Assembly: GCA_018242505.1 (NCBI GenBank)
Contig: JAFEBU010000010.1
Span: 42,780 to 106,779, forward strand
DNA: 64,000 bases
Source: Pseudomonadota bacterium
GTDB lineage: Bacteria > Pseudomonadota > Alphaproteobacteria > Reyranellales > Reyranellaceae
Direction: 5' to 3'
Positions 61,785 to 64,000 of this stretch are shown here, piece after piece. A program made the position numbers and the translations under genes. The notes under the pieces are model-generated. The model made no database searches. It was not told the origin of the DNA and saw nothing but the letters and a program-made list of their open reading frames with translations. Numbering within the stretch: position 1 is the stretch's first letter; the number at the start of each line of letters is the position of its first letter.

Positions 61785-62375
61785 GTGAAAAAAGACAGCT
61801 ACCACCATGGCGATCTCGCCAATGAGCTGCTCGCGGCGGCGCTCAAGATCGTGGAGCGGCAGGGCGCCGACGCGGTGTCGCTCCGCGACCTCGCCCAGAC
61901 CCTCGGCGTGTCGCGCGCCGCGCCCTATCGCCACTTTCCGGATCGCGACGCTCTGCTGGCGGCGATCGCGGCCCGTGGCTTCGAGGATCTGGTCGAGGCT
62001 TACGAAGCGGTTCTCGCGGATCGGGACCTGTCCGGCGCGGAAGCCCTTCGCCGGGGATGGCTCGTCTATCTGGACTTCGCCCGTCGACGGCCGGGCCTGT
62101 TCCAGCTCATGTTCGACAGCGACTTTCTTGGCCGTGACCGGCCACCCAAGGTGATGATCCCGCCGGCGGACCGAGCCTACCACCTTCTCTGGGAGGGAAT
62201 GCGGCGCGCCCATCCCGATGCCGACGACGCGACGATCAAGATGCGCACGGCGACCGCCTGGTCGACCGTCTACGGGTACATCGCGCTCGATCGCGCGAAC
62301 CGGTTCAAGACGTTCATGATCAGGCCGCTCAGTCGCGAGGCCGTCGCCAAAGCGGTGCTGGCCGCATCATGTTAG
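61785..62375 (+). CDS. TetR-family transcriptional regulator
   Basis: 196 residues, GTG start at 61785. N-terminal helix-turn-helix: YHHGDLANELLAAALKIVER, VSLRDLAQTLGVSRAAPYRH FPDRDALLAAIAARGFEDL, then a ligand domain of the WHG type. The 68-base gap to the divergent hydrolase gene (61717-61784) contains an AT-richer CATGTAAGCTGTGTCAACAT stretch, a likely operator. Probable repressor of the hydrolase. Confidence 0.94.
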   Translation: MKKDSYHHGDLANELLAAALKIVERQGADAVSLRDLAQTLGVSRAAPYRHFPDRDALLAAIAARGFEDLVEAYEAVLADRDLSGAEALRRGWLVYLDFARRRPGLFQLMFDSDFLGRDRPPKVMIPPADRAYHLLWEGMRRAHPDADDATIKMRTATAWSTVYGYIALDRANRFKTFMIRPLSREAVAKAVLAASC

Positions 62376-62382
62376 GTCGAGC

Positions 62383-63072
62383 ATGAAGATCATCGAGCGG
62401 CCGTCGCCCAACCAGGCGGCGCGGCCCGACGGTGCGACGGTCGATCTCCTGGTACTTCACTACACCGAGCTGCCGCTGAAGGAATCGCTCGAGATCCTGA
62501 GCGACGACAAGCGCGAGAAGCGCGTCAGTGCGCATTATGTGCTGGCCGAGGATGGCGCAGCCTATCGCCTCGTTCCCGAAGATCGCGTCGCCTGGCATGC
62601 GGGCCAATCGTACTGGCGCGGCCGCGAGGCGCTGAACGCGACCTCCATCGGAATCGAGATCGTGAACCTGCACGGCGACCGGCACGACTATCCGCCGCGG
62701 CAGATCGCGGCGCTGATCGAACTCTGCCGTGCGATCCTCGCGCGCCATCCCGCGATCGTGCCGCAGAATGTCGTTGGCCATTCCGACGTCGCGCCCCGGC
62801 GCAAGATCGATCCCGGCCTGCGCTTTCCCTGGAAGGTGCTGGCCGATGCCGGCATCGGGCTCTGGCCGAAGGCGAATGCGACGCCAATCGACGGCGACAT
62901 CCAGCAAGCGCTGCAGCGTGTCGGCTATGCGCCGCCGGGTGCGCTCGCGCCGGAGGAGATGGTCGAGGCCTTCCAGCGCCGTTTCCGGCCGGCGCGAGTC
63001 GACGGCGTCGCCGACCGCGAGACCCGCGCGCTGCTCGCCGGACTGCTTGACCGGGTGGGAGCGGGGGCCTAG
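62383..63072 (+). CDS. N-acetylmuramoyl-L-alanine amidase (AmpD-like) with peptidoglycan-binding domain
   Basis: 229 residues. Amidase_2 domain: LLVLHYTELPLKESLEIL (first zinc His), VSAHYVLAEDGAAYRLVPED, VAWHAGQSYWRGREALNATS, IGIEIVNLHGDRHDYP, and NVVGHSDVAPRRKIDPGLRF PW with the second His and Asp. A PG_binding_1-like helical domain follows (about 175-225, ALQRVGYAPPGALAPEEMVE AFQRRFRP). No signal peptide, so it acts on anhydro-muropeptides in the cytosol (recycling), like AmiD/AmpD. Starts 7 bases after the TetR gene. Confidence 0.94.
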   Translation: MKIIERPSPNQAARPDGATVDLLVLHYTELPLKESLEILSDDKREKRVSAHYVLAEDGAAYRLVPEDRVAWHAGQSYWRGREALNATSIGIEIVNLHGDRHDYPPRQIAALIELCRAILARHPAIVPQNVVGHSDVAPRRKIDPGLRFPWKVLADAGIGLWPKANATPIDGDIQQALQRVGYAPPGALAPEEMVEAFQRRFRPARVDGVADRETRALLAGLLDRVGAGA

Positions 63073-63083
63073 CTACGCCGCCG

Positions 63084-63484
63084 GATCAGACGGCCGGATG
63101 GCTGCGCTCGGGCGGGCAACCGTACGGGTGAGGAAAGTCCGGGCTCCACGGAGACACGGTGCCGGTTAACGGCCGGCGGGGGCGACCCCAGGGAAAGTGC
63201 CACAGAGAACAGACCGCCGGCCCGGTTCGCCCATTGGGCGCACAGGGCGGCAAGGGTGAAACGGTGGGGTAAGAGCCCACCGCGCGACCGGCAACGGAAG
63301 CGGCACGGCAAACCCCACCGGGAGCAAGACCAAATAGGGGTGGCATGCCGGGCAACCGGCAGGCGCGTTTCCGCGCTGTCACCCGGGTCGGTCGCGCGAG
63401 GCGTTCGGCAACGAGCGTCCCAGAGGAATGGCCATCTCCTGCCGCAGGGCAGGGACAGAACCCGGCTTACAGGCCGTCTGATCC
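63084..63484 (+). ncRNA. rnpB: RNase P RNA (class A)
   Basis: The ends pair as the P1 helix: GATCAGACGGCC at 63084-63095 with GGCCGTCTGATC at 63473-63484. Universal core elements are present: GAGGAAAGTCCGGGCTCC (CR-I, 63129-63146), ACAGAGAACAGACCGCC, GGTAAGAGCCCACCGC, CCAGAGGAATGG with CTCCTGCCGCAGGGCAGGGA CAGAACCCGGCTTA near the 3' end. This is the catalytic RNA that matures tRNA 5' ends. ORFs drawn across it are not genes. Confidence 0.98.
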
Positions 63485-63753
63485 GCTTCGCCTCCGGCTG
63501 CAAGCAGCGCTTTCCCATCGAACGAGTCGCAATCGCCGGATAGGTTTTTGGCCCGGGATGAGCGTCTCTCAATGGATTGTGGTTCCATGCCAGACCAGTA
63601 TCGCAGATATTGTGTGTAACTCCTTCAGATTCCTTGCCGAATCGTATTTTCGGCATTGCATCCCAGAAATTCCCATGATATCCCATTGTATCCCGTGTAT
63701 CAGTAGCGCAGGGGCGTGGGGCACCGGCGGCGGGATCCAGGGGGAGAGGGCCG
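63485..63753. promoter_or_regulatory. mraZ promoter region with four evenly spaced MraZ boxes
   Basis: A 269-base spacer whose second half is unusually AT-rich. TCCCA/TCCCG pentamers start at 63661, 63671, 63681 and 63691, exactly 10 bp apart (TGGGA read on the other strand). MraZ binds TGGGA-type repeats with this spacing upstream of its own gene, so this is an autoregulatory array with one more box than the E. coli three. It is placed about 55 bases before the mraZ start. Confidence 0.8.
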
Positions 63754-64000
63754 TTGGCATTCCGGTCCGAAATCCTGATCAAGCTCGACAAGAAAGGACG
63801 GGTCTTGCTGCCCGCTTCCTTCCGCGACGAGCTGCCGGAAAACGACCGCGCCGCTTTCGTCCTCGATCGTTCGTCCACCGAGAAGGGTGTCATCAACGGC
63901 AACAGCCGCACCGGCTTCGACGCCATGGTGGCCCGTGTGCGCGCCGAACTGCTGGCGGAAAAGGGCGCCGTCAAAATCGATCTCGATGACGAGGGCTTCA
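63754..64000 (+). CDS. mraZ: Transcriptional regulator MraZ, N-terminal part (cut by window edge)
   Basis: 82 codons before the window ends. Starts at a TTG (63754) five bases after GGGGAGAGG; no ATG fits. First MraZ/AbrB-like beta domain: SEILIKLDKKGRVLLPASFR DELP, then FVLDRSSTEKGVINGNSRTG FDAM. MraZ is the ring-forming repressor at the head of the division and cell-wall (dcw) cluster, which should continue to the right. The rnpB-mraZ order and the four upstream boxes support the call. Confidence 0.85.
   Translation, partial: MAFRSEILIKLDKKGRVLLPASFRDELPENDRAAFVLDRSSTEKGVINGNSRTGFDAMVARVRAELLAEKGAVKIDLDDEGF

Noticed and set aside
63084..63543. ORFs across the RNase P RNA
   Set aside because: The conserved RNA core and pairing ends explain the sequence; the ORFs have no family similarity.

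Overview
The window is about 64 kb of high-GC DNA from an alphaproteobacterium. This is inferred from gene content and order: ctaC-ctaD-ctaB-ctaG-ctaE with SURF1, rnpB next to mraZ, tandem cytoplasmic/periplasmic cyclophilins, and M16 peptidase after thrC. The many amidases and amide/branched-chain-type ABC genes and the scattered palindromic repeats recall soil Rhizobiales/Rhodospirillales (for example Reyranella-like genomes), but the genus is a guess. No tRNA, rRNA, CRISPR array or intact mobile element was seen. The sequence is chromosomal in character and is cut at both ends inside genes (copB at left, mraZ at right).

Layout. 1-5 kb: a copper-handling locus (copB, copA) behind a three-gene cassette that matches the cnrYXH regulatory operon in gene order, sizes and key residues, with a divergent His-tailed cytochrome c and a frameshifted secreted-protein relic. 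5-11 kb: housekeeping and scattered genes (YggS, argC, a class II-type trpS, SnoaL-like, flavin monooxygenase) plus a 41-residue small ORF with its own terminator. 11.2-13.1 kb: a fluoride riboswitch, a 14-codon leader ORF, two overlapping crcB genes, a DUF190 gene and a CusF-like protein. 13-18.6 kb: aminotransferase, YdeI-like, poxB-like, MDR reductase, NTF2-like. 18.8-31 kb: an amide uptake and hydrolysis island. It holds two divergent paralogous amidases, an M20 amidohydrolase, a MarR regulator, an AmiC-like binding protein and a five-gene ABC importer. Two promoters here carry the same palindrome over the -35 box and a third degenerate copy lies beside marR. 31-34.4 kb: two cyclophilins and a degenerate orphan CpaF-like ATPase. 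34.7-42.7 kb: aa3-type cytochrome c oxidase and its assembly genes, then an M32 carboxypeptidase. 42.7-46.7 kb: a decayed toxin-antitoxin pair, DUF1272, thrC and an M16 peptidase. 46.7-58.9 kb: a RAYT transposase relic with REP palindromes, Asp/Asn hydroxylase, GNAT, an ABC pair, two lipoproteins, slipin/NfeD, uvrB, GFA, TSUP and a TerB/J protein. 59-64 kb: an IS630 remnant, GST/HxlR, a hydrolase/TetR pair, AmpD-like amidase, RNase P RNA and mraZ behind four 10-bp-spaced boxes.

Two themes recur. First, small-molecule and ion stress modules (copper, fluoride, amides) carry recognisable cis-regulation. Second, intergenic DNA is full of short perfect or near-perfect tandem duplications (9-36 bp units), several lying exactly across stop codons, together with at least three families of dispersed palindromes. 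Several genes are in decay: the secreted protein near 4.7 kb, an SRAP fragment, VapBC, RAYT and IS630.
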